In this document: positions 47,526 to 61,318 of the stretch, piece by piece
Layout: each line of letters begins with the position of its first letter
Position numbering within the stretch: the first letter of the stretch is position 1
Assembly: GCA_030765055.1 (NCBI GenBank)
Contig: CM060952.1
Span: 85,508,130-85,572,129 of the forward strand
Origin: Mantis religiosa
Lineage: Eukaryota; Arthropoda; Insecta; Mantodea; Mantidae
Length of the DNA stretch: 64,000 bases
Reading direction: 5' to 3'
Made by a program: the position numbers and the translations under genes
The notes under the pieces: generated by a model
The model's database searches: none
Told to the model about the DNA's origin: nothing
Seen by the model: the letters and a program-made list of their open reading frames with translations, nothing else

Positions 47526-48305
47526 CTCAGACTGACGTATCTCTAAAAATGCTTTTTGGATCAGGGTGTCTCAAAACGTTAAATCTCACTTACTAACTGT
47601 GTGGTTGGACTGTGCAAAACTTAATTTTTATGTACAAAACGCATGTTGAACTTTTTATTTTTAAATATCCTGTTTTATTCAAAAGATTATTATATTTGAA
47701 GATGTTCAAAGATTCAGCACGTGATCATTTAAACGCACAACCTAATGAATTGTACAATATCCAATGTATTTTAGTAAACCTTTTATTTTCAATAGAGTTT
47801 TTGCTCTTGAAAATGTCCTATTGAAGTTGTTTGTAACCAATCTTGTTTAAATTTGCAGCAGAAGCTCAGAAAGAATGAGCTTAAAAGGCTGGCATGTGAT
47901 TTTAGTAATAATTCTAACATAAGATATAACATAATTTATTTGATCACTAGAGATAACTTGTTTAAAGTTAAACTTTTTCTAAAGACAAACGGTGTATTGC
48001 ATAAAATTCAATATGGCAGTTTTAAATATTAGTATTTAAATATCATGCTACTACTTTATTAATTTTCCAATAATACGATTTATGAATTATGTTTAACACC
48101 TAAATAATTAGTATAATTAAAGTTAAGTATATGGTTTAATCAAAGCATCAAAGATATGTACAGGAAATTCAAAACACGCTTATAACTGAAGCAAAGCTAT
48201 AGGTGACAAAACTTTAAAAACTTTTGGATAAAAACTGAAAGATTTAGAAATGTCACCCACGTGTACTCTAAAAGGCAAGTGGATTAACTTATTTGTTTAC
48301 ACAGC
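47526..48305. other. AT-rich unassigned DNA
   Basis: Very AT-rich. ORF 47612-47824 (70 codons) has no motif. Confidence 0.4.
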
Positions 48306-48577
48306 TTTAAATTTCAATGGATGATGGACGGACGGTGGAATGGACGGATGGGGAATGGCGGACAGGTGACTGGGTGGTTGGATGGATAGATGGAAGAACG
48401 GACGGACGGAAAGACAGACGGACGGATGGATGAATGGACGGAGCGAGGATGGACGGATGAATGGGTGGACACACAGATATACAGATAGGTAGGCAGGTAG
48501 ATTACGTGGGTAAATTAGGTAGATAGGTAGGTATGTAGGTAAATAGGTGGGACGGTAGGTAGGAAGGTAAATACACA
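48306..48577. repeat. Degenerate tetranucleotide array (GGAY/GGTA)n
   Basis: Units such as ggac, ggat, gatg, then agat and aggt form an imperfect tetranucleotide array of about 270 bp. It abuts a 5'-truncated S1 SINE. The minus-strand ORF here (Pro/Ser/Thr/Tyr-rich, 93 codons) is an artefact. Confidence 0.9.
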
Positions 48578-48762
48578 AGAGGTCCCGAGTTCGAATCTCG
48601 GTCAGGGTGAGTTACCTGGATATAGTTTTTCCAGGGTTTTCCCTTATCCTTAAAGGCGAATGTCGGGTAACTCTAAGCTCTATGGACCCTGAACTCATTT
48701 GAGCATCATTTCACCAATTTCTTTCATTGTCCGATATGACTTAACGTTGGAGGACGTAAATT
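48578..48762 (+). repeat. tRNA-derived SINE (family S1), head truncated
   Basis: Begins just before the B-box ('gaggtcccgagttcgaatct'). Body and tail are complete ('cttaacgttggaggacg'). The A-box half is missing and replaced by the tetranucleotide array. Confidence 0.82.
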
Positions 48763-50508
48763 ACAAAAGAGAAAAAAAAGGCAAATACATGTTTACAAAA
48801 CAATCAGCTATGTTTTAATATGAACAATGTGATAGAAACTTACTTTACTATTTGCTGTAATATAAATGGAAACTTCTGTCAACAATGTCATTACTTTATA
48901 AGCGCAAAATGTACTTACACTTGCTTCTACATTCTTACACAGGGATCCTATATACGTGATGGAGACGCAGTGAGGGAACATCACATCAACATGACTGAAA
49001 TGTAGCATAGGACGTTAAATAAAGCATGGTAATGGCATTTTGAAAGCTGATGTTGCTAGAGAAGAGAAACATTAACATACAAACACGCATCAGACATTAA
49101 TTGCGATATCAATGCACATGCAATGACTGATGTCACTCATACTTGGTAATGGTTAGAGTAAAACTATTAGTGAGAGTAACTGTTACAATTTAGCCTACAC
49201 ACGGCCAGTGTGAAAGAATAATTAATTTCCATTGTTACATTGATAATCGATATTGGACGAGTATGTCTTAGCATTTGTTCGAGAGAGAGAGAGAGAGAGA
49301 GAACAGTATAAGCCAAAAAGAGCATGGTTTTGTATTCCTATATAACACATAGAGATTTAAGAAAGTATTACACTCTAATTGAAGTGTCCTTTATATGAAA
49401 AACTTTTCGTTGTTGTTTTCTAAAAATACGTAACGATTCTTATTAAATATCACATGTTTACAATTATTTCATGGCAGATAACAGGTGCATTTTGAAATTG
49501 CTGGAAGAACCTTGAATTCTTCTTAATCTGTGTGAATTTTGTTTAATGTTGCATGGTAAAACATAAGACACAGATAAAGTCTACTATGGATATATTGAAC
49601 TTATCCTTGAAACACACTTTATATGAAAATTTTTTGCATATATTTGTATGGCTTAATCAGTTCTGAGGTGTAAATATTCTAGTATTCTATAATATAGCTT
49701 CTGAAATCATCCTTTCATTAGTTTCTGGAGATGTAAAACAAAATGACTGAATTTCAAAACCAGCGAACAGCGATCCACTTTAAAGAAACCCTTTGTGGTA
49801 ACTTTTTCTTATCAACATGAAGCAGAAAAAAAACCAAGCTTTTATAGTAAAATTGGTATAATCTCTCTGAAACTGCAATGAAAACATATAAGTTGTACGG
49901 CAGGCATACTTATCTAAGAGACAGGCAGACATCAAGGAAGTTTGCTCCAACAATTAACACCTTCAGAGCATTCCGTTAAGGTATGTCTGTTTCTCACCTC
50001 CTATATGTTTACATCAGGATCCTCCTAGATTCAGATTTTAGGTAATTTCATTTGGATGAAACCACGTGACTCAGACTTTGTCTCGTTGCAGTTTCGAGAT
50101 TACATAATTCTGATGCAGGGGCCTAATTCCGTTATACGTTGTGCTGTTGAACCATAACCTGAAGACACTTTTTGCGAACTTCGTGGATCATTTCCGGGAA
50201 TAACATTGATGAGATTTGCCTACTGCCTGTGAGTGCATGGATATATTTTACGTCATATTTTCCCCTCCTCCCCCTAAAGAAACTAAAAAGAAGAAACGGG
50301 TGATCTTGTTTGGCTATAATCCGAACGGTTGCGAGATCGAGCCTCGCGGCATTTCTCGTACACGCAATAGGTTTCTTCCCCGTTAGGCACAATCATTTCT
50401 GTTGAAAAAATAAGGTTGGAAAATCATCTCTCTTCCCTCCTCCTCCGCTCCGTAGATCAAAATTTAGCAAACAAAAGAAATTTATCATTAAGGTAATTTT
50501 GGAGTATA
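48763..50508. other. Unassigned intergenic DNA with short (GA)n
   Basis: A (GA)n run lies at 49281-49302. An ORF pair on opposite strands at 48808-49008 has no motif. The rest is featureless. Confidence 0.4.
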
Positions 50509-51257
50509 TAAGATGTTTCTAAATTAGACCGACAAAACTTGACAGTAGATGGATAATAGTAGATATATAAATACGTGAATCATATTTTGTAAAGTAACCT
50601 ACGGGCTACGACACTTCGTTTCAGCGTAAGATTGATATTAACAGGAAGGAACTGCAGAAAACAGAGTACACTCGTTTCAGTCCAAGAGGTGATTGTTATT
50701 ACTACTGTCACTAATCCTTGTTTCACTTAAGCTTGCCCCGTATCTCTTAACGGTCACGTGACCTAATCACCTCTCATTGGCTGCTATTGTAGTATAGACT
50801 GTCGTGCGGTAAAAATTAGTTCGTTATTTAATATGGTGATATATCTTTATATGTTGGAAAAGAATTGTCAAATTTATATTTTCGTAACTGTTTTAATTAA
50901 ATATATTACGCAACAGAGTTGATTTATCTGAAATGCATGTTAATACTTCAACGAAGTAAAGAAAAGGTGCCTTTGCTCTCAAGCACATGACACGGTAGCA
51001 TGTGCTTTAGCGGTAGGGATGATATATTTGTTTAATTGACTTTTATCGGTGACCTTGTTTTGAACTGGATTAGTCATATATCGCCATTCGAATGTATGCT
51101 GTGCCGAGTGCGAGTGCCGAGTGCGAGAGCCTATAACATCGCGACATGAAATTGAGCCAACAGGAAAACTTACCGCTCCAGTGGCGATGTTGCTGTATGG
51201 CAAAGACGTTATTTAAGGACAATCATACTGTACCGAGGTACAAGTCGCAAAATGTAC

Positions 51258-51311
51258 GATATTACCTTGACGAGACTTGGGTGAATGAAGGACACACAAG
51301 TATGGCCTGAC
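51258..51311 (+). pseudogene. Short DDE-transposase-like fragment
   Basis: Reads 'RYYLDETWVNEGHTSMA' then a stop. It resembles the first catalytic block 'YLDESW.' of the transposase at 24850-26276 more than the transposase of its host element. It may be a nested remnant. It is short, so chance or a shared ancestral motif cannot be excluded. Confidence 0.4.
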
Positions 51312-51829
51312 ACGACTTTTAAGTCTAAAAGACAAACATTTTTGTAAACTGTGTGTGCTGGTTTAAAAAAATTCCAGTGGAAAAGCCCGACGGCCTTTCA
51401 TTATACACTTTTTTCAGTTTCATTGCTCATTCATTCAGTTTCAACTTGCTCAATTTCATTATAAACTTGTATTTTTGCATGCCTTCGTATTCTTATTTGT
51501 ATGATTTTATCTATCTTCCTGGCAAATATTATGACGTTTACTGCAGATTTAAATGTGACGGGAAGGCACCACCTATGGCCTATGGCACGAAAGCATTCGC
51601 CAATTAGACTGAGGGGGAAGGTAGTTGCACGTGGAGTGATACATGTCAGCGGGGCAAGGTTATATGAAACAGAGGTTAGGTTTGTTTACTTCCAGAGCTC
51701 CCTGGCATTCGGTATTATTTACAGCATGTTTGTTTACTTCCTAGTCTGCCCCTTCTAACTGTTATTTTACGTACTGCTTCAGTTGTAATGTGGCTTTCCT
51801 TGTGAACAGAACAGTGACGTTTGGGAAGT

Positions 51830-52270
51830 ATGGCAGACATGGAAAGTTACACATGGCATGAATTAGCGGATATGCATTTGGTTTACGGTGCAGCATTAAC
51901 ATGTGGTCGTTTGCCGCAGAGGCTTTACTGGGAAAGATTTGCAAACCGTCAGTGTCCTCACCATAAGACATTTGCCAGCATTCATTGGAAACTAAATGAA
52001 GTTCAACATGTTCTGCTTGAGTTACTACATCCGCTTCCTCTCAACATCAGAATGTGGATGTGGTTTCAGCATGATGGGGCACCAGCTCATTTTGGGAATC
52101 AAGTATATAACCATCGACAGCTACATTCGGTAATCGTTGGATAGGTCGAGGTAGACTTACTGCCTGGCCACCACCCTCTCCTGATTTGACGCCAATAGAT
52201 TTATTTTTGTGGTGCCACATGAAGCCAATGGTTTATGAAACTGCTGTTGACACGTTTATTTTCTTCTTAC
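51830..52270 (+). pseudogene. Mariner-like transposase with internal deletion
   Basis: The ATG at 51830 opens 'MADMESYTWHELADMHLVYG', 'YWERFANRQCPHHKTFASIH': the N-terminal helix-turn-helix domain (DUF4817-like) of a common insect transposase. It then passes at about residue 55 to C-terminal catalytic sequence 'MWMWFQHDGAPAHFGNQV', with the second catalytic Asp in HDGAPAH. In another frame after 52100 comes 'AWPPPSPDLTPIDLFLW' and 'MKPMVYETAVDT', with the last catalytic Asp in the DLTPIDLFLW block. The first catalytic block between the HTH and HDGAPAHF is missing. The deletion plus a frameshift make it inactive. Confidence 0.82.
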
Positions 52271-52604
52271 CTGCACAATAAACACATACATGTATGTAAA
52301 ATTTAATGACTTGTTATTTTCACAAGCCTTCATACGTCCCCTCCTTCCACTAATATCCTTCTTTTACTGAAACGAAGTGCCGCAGTCCATAGGTTCCTTA
52401 ACCAAACATGCTTATCTATCTGCTCCCAAAGTGTGTTGGTCTAATTTAGAAACAGCCTGTATACGGCTCCATATATTAAATGCCTGTACAAAAAACTACC
52501 TGATGTGTTACTCCAAATACTTTATCTGCACTTAATTTTTATTAGTGAGTATATAAATTATTCTTAAGTGGTAGTGTATCTACATCACATTCAAAACATT
52601 CCGT

Positions 52605-52738
52605 ATTTGAATCTCGGTCAGGGTAAGATATCTTGGTAAGGTCTTTTCCAGGGTTTCCCCTTATCTTGAAAGACGAATGTTAGCTAACGTTATGCTGCAT
52701 GGGCTCTGGGATCATTTGAGCATCATTTCATAGATTCA
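52605..52738 (+). repeat. tRNA-derived SINE (family S1), partial
   Basis: Starts at the B-box ('tttgaatctcggtcagggta') and ends in the body ('catttgagcatcatttcat'). The A-box and tail are missing. Confidence 0.75.
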
Positions 52739-52903
52739 TTTAAAAACCTTTAGGAGGAAACTGAACATTTCGGAAAATATTCCATACATCCAAAGGGCAG
52801 ATTGGAATTGGCATATTTGAAAATCTTGGTGCCTTCTGTTTGAAGACACAGAAATTCAATATTTATGTTAGTATCTATCCTAATTTTCGCTTTCATCTTT
52901 TGC

Positions 52904-52908
<5 letters not shown>
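52739..52908. other. D1-like fragment
   Basis: 'gaacatttcggaaaatattc' followed by 'gaaaatcttggtgcc' recalls the D1 middle part. No gene. Confidence 0.4.
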
Positions 52909-52981
<73 letters not shown>

Positions 52982-52990
52982 TACATACGC
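52909..52990. repeat. (AC)n microsatellite
   Basis: About 32 AC units ending in 'atatacacatacatacgc'. Short ORFs on both strands across it are artefacts. Confidence 0.96.
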
Positions 52991-53299
52991 ACGCGCGTGC
53001 ACAAATAGGGATCTTTTCAAATAATGGAAGGAAGAGAAACATAAACAAAAAACGTTCAATTACATCCATTATATGATCCATTCAAGTTTAAAAAATGTTT
53101 AAGTTTGCAAAATGGAACATTTTAAAACGGTTAATGCTATGTGACAAATTTTAATAAGCTCTAACCGTTTTATACATTAATTTCTCACTTTTTAGGGCTG
53201 TCTAGTTATAAAAATTTGTCAAGATTCAACCACATAAATGGGACTTGATAGAATAGTGACAAAAACGTCTGGTATACATTTTATTGCTAATATAACCAT
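52991..53299. other. AT-rich unassigned DNA
   Basis: No feature is recognised. Confidence 0.4.
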
Positions 53300-53500
53300 T
53301 TTAAAATGTGAGGTTTCAATCAAAATTATTAGGCCATTATACAGGTGAAGTGTGAAATGAGAGGTATGTAAACGTGTAATATGGGGTGGGAGGGAGGACT
53401 TCTCGCAAATCTCGTGTCACTTTTGGAAGTCGCTAAACTAACACTGAAGTTTGATGCTCAAGAACAGCTTTTTTTCGAGTTATGACTGACACACACATGC
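53300..53500 (+). repeat. Old dispersed repeat family D1, copy
   Basis: 'caatcaaaattattaggcc', 'ggacttctcgcaaatctcg' and 'gaagtttgatgctcaagaac' with 'gagttatgac' follow the D1 order. Confidence 0.5.
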
Positions 53501-54404
53501 TGAACTTTTGGGAAAAAATCAATACCTTTTTCTACTCAATAAAATATCCACCCTTTTTATTCTTATTTAGTATACTGAGCTAACGAAGATGATTACAAGA
53601 TACAAGAAAATGCAGCAAAAGTTCTTAAATGTGGATTATGAAAATATTTTGGCATTGATATCGGATGCTAATATGCACATTAGATTCGGTTTTGTTTTTT
53701 ATATAAATTGTGAGAATTTACATACATTGAAATTGGAATATCGCCGACATCTCTCTCATTTTATGTGCATTGTTATGTAGGGATGCGGTACGATCAGGGC
53801 AGTTAGCAACCGGACCTGGTGGCTGTGTCGCTTCCTGGAGGGAAGGGTGAAGCAAGAGGAGACAGAGCTAGGAGTTATAATAGCAGAGGTTAGAGTCCCT
53901 ATAGTTTACATATTTCAGGCTCCTTGGTGGCAGTTCGTACAACCGGCTTCCTTCTCCACTGTAGGTTTAGTGAAGTGAAATGGAGACACAGCAAGATTAG
54001 GAATAATTATCCTCAACATTCGCCTAGGGACCCTAGAACACAGGATCTCTCGAATCGTCAGCTCGCTGTTTCTGTGGAGTAACAATTATTCTGTACTATG
54101 ATATGTATTCGTATTCTAGTACACAGACACTGCATATTGTTTAGTAGCTGAGTTGTTTCATGATTGCACGTGTCCGTTAGAAAGAATAGGCCTGATGAAA
54201 GATCCACGTTAAGCATGGGGCATTAAATGTTTCATTAAATGATACATTATATCTTCATAAACTACAATTAATCAATGCCTTGTGATATGATACAGGGACG
54301 GAAGGGATAACTCACATTCCCATATAATCTGCATCTTTTGTGCTTACCATCCCTAAGAAAAACCTCAAGGTCTGTATTAGAGCACACTATAGCCAAGAAG
54401 CTAA
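53501..54404. other. Unassigned intergenic DNA
   Basis: ORF 53589-53780 has no motif. A GC-richer stretch at 53785-54060 shows no ORF or repeat that I know. Confidence 0.4.
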
Positions 54405-54505
54405 CGGTTTTCCCTTATCATAAGAGATGAATGTCAAGTAGCTCTAAGGTCTATGGGCTCTGAGTTCATGGTCCGATATAATTTAATGCTGAAGGACGTT
54501 AAATA
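54405..54505 (+). repeat. tRNA-derived SINE (family S1), 3' fragment
   Basis: 'cggttttcccttatcataag', 'agctctaaggtctatgggct', 'ggtccgatataatttaatgc' and 'gaaggacgtt' represent the S1 body and tail. The head is absent and a short internal gap is present. Confidence 0.68.
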
Positions 54506-54923
54506 AAGTAAACAAAAGAACATGGAAAGAAAGAGGATAGATGATTACACTGTAGTTTCGTTTTGTCACTCGCATTAAGGGACATATACATTGTTACGTA
54601 TATATTGTTGTTAGAGCAAAGTGGTAGAGCGAATGTAGAGACAACACCAGATTCTATAATATACAAATTTACTGTATCCTAATTATTAAGTTCTAGTACA
54701 AGGCACTTCCGAAGTCTTGAAGAGACTTGAAATAGTGATAACAGTTACATTATTATATCAAAGATCATACCTCAAGATGCATGTAGTGTACGGTAGAGGA
54801 TGCGTGTGGAGTAGCCACCAGTGAAGGGCGGCATGATGACCCTGATTCTAAGACCAGCGCGACCTCAGGCAGAACCTCGACTAAAGTGACCCAAGACTGC
54901 CAAAATATGCAGTCGTTAAATAC
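54506..54923. other. Unassigned intergenic DNA
   Basis: No ORF, RNA or repeat is recognised. Confidence 0.4.
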
Positions 54924-55425
54924 TGTGACTTTGTGGGTTCGTAGAATTAAAAGGCCGAGTTGCAGAAATTAAAATTGCTTTTATTTTCGTAGAAATGCTC
55001 TTATAGATTACAGCAGCATTACGTTATATACAGCATCAGTCTACCAAGGTCGATCACAGTAACAAAGAGTGACAGCAGATTACATCCTTAGCTCTCGTAA
55101 CAACAACACAGCTGGCTGTCTCTCGTTTCACAACACTGTTTCACCACTACCACTGACTCTTTGCAAGCCGTCACGTCCTTAAACACCTATTTCGTAAATT
55201 CGAGACTATTCTGTACAATCACTAGATATTTCTGGAATAAACAAGACATCTAATGACGTAATCCGAATATTCTATCACCTTCCGGAAGTGTGAAACGCTA
55301 TCTCGGCCGGCACGTCACTTATCTCAAGCGTTATGTTTATATGCTTATGCAAGCTCCTTATCTACGTGAAACCTATCCGTCTGTTGTCTATTTGCACCAA
55401 AACTTTAATGCCCGTTACCGTGACA
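54924..55425 (+). repeat. Solo LTR, gypsy-like
   Basis: 502 bp from TGTGACTTTGTGGGTTCG to CCCGTTACCGTGACA, aligned with 39561-40122 and with the reverse of 44683-45271 ('tttctggaataaacaagaca', 'ccgaatattctatcacctt'). Flanks ATAC and CTAC match at three of four bases, so the target duplication is uncertain. Confidence 0.8.
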
Positions 55426-56104
55426 CTACTGTTACTTCCAATATGGCGTCTTAGTGCCAAATCGGTAGTTTCACACCAAAGGAGTTACGTAAACATTTCC
55501 TAAGCAAAGGTCAGCGTTCCCATGAGTCTTAGGATGTTTTGGCTGATAAAGAATGCTGTTTCAGCATCCGATTCAGTTTTCGGCTACCTGCACGTGCTCG
55601 ACATGAGTAAACAAGAAACTGATGTCATAGGCTAAAACTCATGTAAAATCTCGCATTACGTATTTTCATGGATCAGCAAAATTAAGGACTTAGGAATGTG
55701 CAAGAGGGCTTATGCAGTAGATCGTAAGGAGCAGAAAATTGACACAACAGTTCATATAGGTGACCTTGTAGGTGACCTTAGTGAACTATTCATACAATAA
55801 TCATCTGTTAGATGTGGTCCATATTCTTTCACGTTAAATCTTTCATTGTTTTTAAAGATTTACATTCGTACATGTTTAGGAGAATCTGTATAGGGTTAGG
55901 GGACATTATTTTATATTTTCAAGCCTGCCTTAAAAACATGATATATAAAGTTATAAAAAATCGTTATTTATTTATTGTTACTGCAAAGGTTATATCTGCA
56001 GAGTTTTACTTTTTCAATATTTTATACATTAGCATTATGTCAGCTTTTTGCTTTATGCAATGAATCACATGTATTCACATGTGCACTTTTATTTATGCTG
56101 AAGA
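55426..56104. other. Unassigned intergenic DNA
   Basis: ORF 55812-56063 is hydrophobic (Phe/Ile-rich) but AT-driven, with no start context or homologue that I recognise. Confidence 0.35.
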
Positions 56105-56390
56105 TTCGAAGTTTGGAGGACACGGGCTGCTCAGGGAAGTCCTTCGTCTAGTAGAACTTGGAGAACTCGAACCACCTGAGGCGACCCAGATAAAGCTATC
56201 ATCTGGTACGGTCAGCAAGAACAAGCATTCGCGCCATCTGTCCGACACGAAATCTACTTGAAACTTGAGGGAAATGGGAAACGAGTGAAAGGAAATTCTT
56301 GGTAGACGAGAAATTACCCCAGGACTAAAAAGAGGCCGGTCACAAGAATCAAAATCAGAACCTCCCGAACGAGTCTGCACGTTAATATTC
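56105..56390 (+). repeat. Interspersed repeat family R3, copy
   Basis: Shares ordered blocks with 59555-59890: 'agcattcgcgccatctgtcc', 'gacacgaaatct', 'gacgagaaattacccc' and 'cctcccgaacgag'. ORFs on both strands (60 and 95 codons) fall inside the repeat. Confidence 0.5.
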
Positions 56391-56528
56391 CTTATTAAAT
56401 TAAAAGAACGAGTTTCTTAAGCAATAAACTTTTAAATCGGTTTAAAATAAACAGTTTATGTTCATGTGTGAGTTTCAGCTTTTGTCACAAATGCATACGA
56501 ACTTATTGACGGTGGAACATATTTATCT

Positions 56529-58559
<2,031 letters not shown>

Positions 58560-58790
58560 AATGACTGGAATAGCCGTGATGGTTAAGATGAATGGAGCGC
58601 CATCCATCCATTCCAACTCCAAACCTATGAGTTCGAATCTCAGAGACTGTATTCAAATACGCCTGTGGTGAAGGATTGAGACGACCCATGTAAAGCAATG
58701 ATTCCATGTGGATTATCATGGAGTAACAATTGACTGCATTTGTCAAACTATTGATATAAATTAATATATTGATGATATAAAATAGTTGCA
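58560..58790 (+). repeat. tRNA-derived SINE-like element (S4), single copy seen
   Basis: A-box-like 'atagccgtgatggttaagat' and B-box 'gagttcgaatctcag', about 50 bp apart, are followed by a body without matches in the window. Confidence 0.5.
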
Positions 58791-59554
58791 AATATTTGCG
58801 TGTTGTTAAAGTATGTATTACCAATGTGTTGCCAATTTAAGGAGCAGAGCTTGTAACACGAAGCTGTCGATAGATTTGCTAGGAATGCACTTAAGAAGCG
58901 AATCCTTGTTAAATAATGATGTTAGACCGCCCGTGTGGTTACGATAGCTACAGACTAGCAACAGGTTGATCCAATTAAAACTGCATACCAGTGCAACGCT
59001 GTGCAAAGGCACCGCGCAACTTTTTAAATGCAATTCTTTTCTCAGAAGAGTCGTATAATGTTGAAGTGGCTACGTTTTGAAGACATCATTTGCATTGCAC
59101 TACCATAAATAAGTTGGCTTCAGTCTATATAGAGTTAAAATTTATAACTCAGACTTGCAAAACAAGTAGTGAGGTTCAAAGGCGGGAAAGGCAGATGAAA
59201 CATTTTTTTGCTGTCGTTAAATGATCTCTGATTTGTTACGTCTTGAACGGGAGGTGCATGTGTTTATGATTTGAACGGAGATGCATGAAACCAAATATGG
59301 GACAACGTGTGCAGTTTCTCTCAGCTATATTACTAGTTCTATACATTTAATATTTCATTTAATCTGACAATGACTTTAGTTTTAAAATCATCTGTTTATT
59401 TAAGAGAATACTTACATGCTTTACCTTTTAGTTCTTATAGTAGGTATATACAACAGAAGGGGACACTACGCACACTACGATCTATGTAAATACATTGGGA
59501 CGGGATAAAGTGAAGGAACCACAGAGGGTTACAGGACAAGGAGACGCGCGGAAG
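58791..59554. other. Unassigned intergenic DNA
   Basis: Nothing recognised except a weak tRNA-like 'gtgtggttacgatagc' with 'ggttgatccaa' at 58931-58980. Confidence 0.35.
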
Positions 59555-59890
59555 TTATTAACAGCTCCAGACTTGAAGACCCGTCTGAATTCTGGAACTG
59601 CCTAGAGATAGTCGACGAACGTATCGATCAAGTAGCCCTTACGGTGTTTCCTTTGAGCAAGCATCCGCGTCATATGACCGGCACGAAGCCTAGAAGCGCA
59701 GCTGAAGCTTAAGAAGGATACAGAATGAATGGGAAATTATAGAAATGAAGTCGCAGTGGATGAGAAATCACTCCAGCATTACAGACAAAGGAAAATTAGC
59801 AACTACTCAGACTTAAAAGTGGGTGGTCGAAGAAAATCGTTCCTGGAACTCCCGAAAGAGGATCTCACACGTTACCCTGTAGCCATCTCA
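59555..59890 (+). repeat. Interspersed repeat family R3, best-preserved copy
   Basis: 'gcatccgcgtcatatgaccg', 'cctagaagcgcagctgaa', 'atgagaaatcactccagc' and 'ggaactcccgaaagagg' match the other R3 copies. A 62-codon ORF lies inside, without motifs. Confidence 0.5.
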
Positions 59891-60534
59891 GTCGATTGCT
59901 TTATAGAAAGAAGATAGACAGAGAAATATAAAAAGCTCGGTATCCAGATTTCATTGGAAATAAAATTTTGGGGCTCCCGGTGTCATTAGGAGCTACTTTA
60001 GGAATATGTCCGTCATTTGAATATCATAATCTGAAAACATAAAAAGTTGGTTAATATGAAACTTTGCATCTGCCATGGAAGTGACACAAAGATTTTCAAT
60101 AATCTAACGCGCTCCTTTTACAAGAAAAGTGAGTCGTTACTTTTTGTTCTCTCAAAAGCAGGTCTTACGATTTTCATTTAGATTTTCATTTAGAATTATG
60201 CATTTAAGAATATATCTCTTGAATTTTGTGGACATAGGCTGTGAATTCCTCTTTATTCTGAAGGAATTTTGTGGAATTGTACACAGCTTGGGAAATAGTC
60301 TGCGTAGTGTATGCTAACACTTGATATGCATTTATTATGTTCACATTTGTGTTTAATCTTTTACATTAAAAGGTATTCAAACTTGACTTAGCTTGGTGGT
60401 GCAAATATTTCGTCCCATCTAATGTAGTGATTTATAGTTGGTACAGCAAATTAAACAAGAGATCAAGTTTCATTAGTAAAGAGTGATCAACAACTCCTAT
60501 CACTGATGAAAATGTTGCTGCCGTTAGAGTAATA
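59891..60534. other. AT-rich DNA with D1-like fragment
   Basis: 60130-60270 contains 'gaattttgtggacatagg' and 'ttcctctttattctgaagg', similar to D1-like sites. No gene. Confidence 0.4.
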
Positions 60535-61318
60535 CGAGGTGCGGTTTCCTATTTTTTTTTTACGACTGGAACCAGATAGGAACTTTTTTTTTAAATACAC
60601 GTGGGCTCTTTGTGAATGCATGACAGAGATGGCAGCACTGTACAGTGCATAGAACTCTAGCGGCAGCACTGTTTTTGATACTTAAAATGGCGACGTTTTC
60701 ATATCAAGAACAGCGTGCAGTCGATATTCCATTCATGCTGCCATCACGCGTTCACATCGCCTGACAATTTGCTTGTGATCATCCGTGAGCATTCGTGGAA
60801 CCCACCTGGAAGACACAGACACTTTTCACATTCTCAGATCTTCATGCAGGGTTTTGTACACAGATCCTATGGAAATGCCAATTTTGGAGGCGATGTCTGC
60901 AACGCTCAATCGACGATCCTCCAAAACAACGTTCTCCACTCGCTGGATCATGTCGTCAGACCGGCTGGTGCGACGCCGTCACTGTCTTGGTTTGTTGTCC
61001 CACGATGTCCTGCCTTCATTGAACTATCGCACCCAGGAACACACATTAGACATATCCATGGTACCATCACCACATGCCTCACTCAACTGGGGATGAATTG
61101 CAATAGGTGTAACGCCACGAAAATGGAGAAAACGAATGATTACACGCTATTCTTGCAATGAAAATGTCGCCATTTTAAGTATAAAAAACAGTCCTAACTC
61201 TCGTAGCTGGCACTAGAGTTCTATGCACTGTATAGTGCTGCCATCTCTGTCACGCATTCACAAACAGTCCACGTATATTTAAAAAAAATAGGTGGGGTTA
61301 TAACTTGAACACACCTCG
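60535..61318 (-). mobile_element. 784-bp mariner derivative with long inverted ends
   Basis: The ends CGAGGTG...CACCTCG are flanked by TA (60533-60534 and 61319-61320). The inverted arms extend about 190-200 bp ('gacagagatggcagcact', 'gtgcatagaactctag'). Each arm includes the transposase start codon region: ATG at 60687 on plus and at 61173 on minus, 152 and 145 bp from the ends. So both ends derive from the 5' end of a mariner. One N-terminal transposase fragment remains between them. Confidence 0.87.
60735..61173 (-). pseudogene. Mariner transposase N-terminal fragment
   Basis: From ATG 61173 on the minus strand: 'MATFSLQE', a stop, 'FLHFRGVTPIAIHPQLSEAC', 'RRTSRSDDMIQRVENVV', the helix-turn-helix 'VADIASKIGISIGSVYKTL', then 'RWVPRMLTDDHKQ', the linker that precedes the catalytic domain in mariners. 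It ends at about 60735 where the other inverted arm begins. The DDE catalytic domain is gone and several in-frame stops exist. Shadow ORFs on the plus strand (up to 148 codons) are not genes. Confidence 0.85.

Larger units (their letters stand above)
50509..52459 (+). mobile_element. Mariner-like DNA transposon with TIRs, internally deleted
   Basis: The terminal region 'gatgtttctaaattagacc' at 50512 pairs with the reverse complement of 52430-52457 ('gctgtttctaaattagacc'). Similarity continues for about 100 bp ('acacttcgtttcag' against 'gcacttcgtttcag'). TA flanks are at 50507-50508 and 52460-52461. The element contains a transposase relic near its 3' end and over 1 kb of noncoding sequence upstream. 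Length is about 1.95 kb. Confidence 0.72.

Noticed and set aside
48297..48578. 93-codon Pro/Ser/Thr-rich protein
   Set aside because: Translation of a degenerate tetranucleotide array.
60715..61161. 148-codon plus-strand ORF
   Set aside because: Antisense shadow of the mariner transposase fragment on the minus strand.
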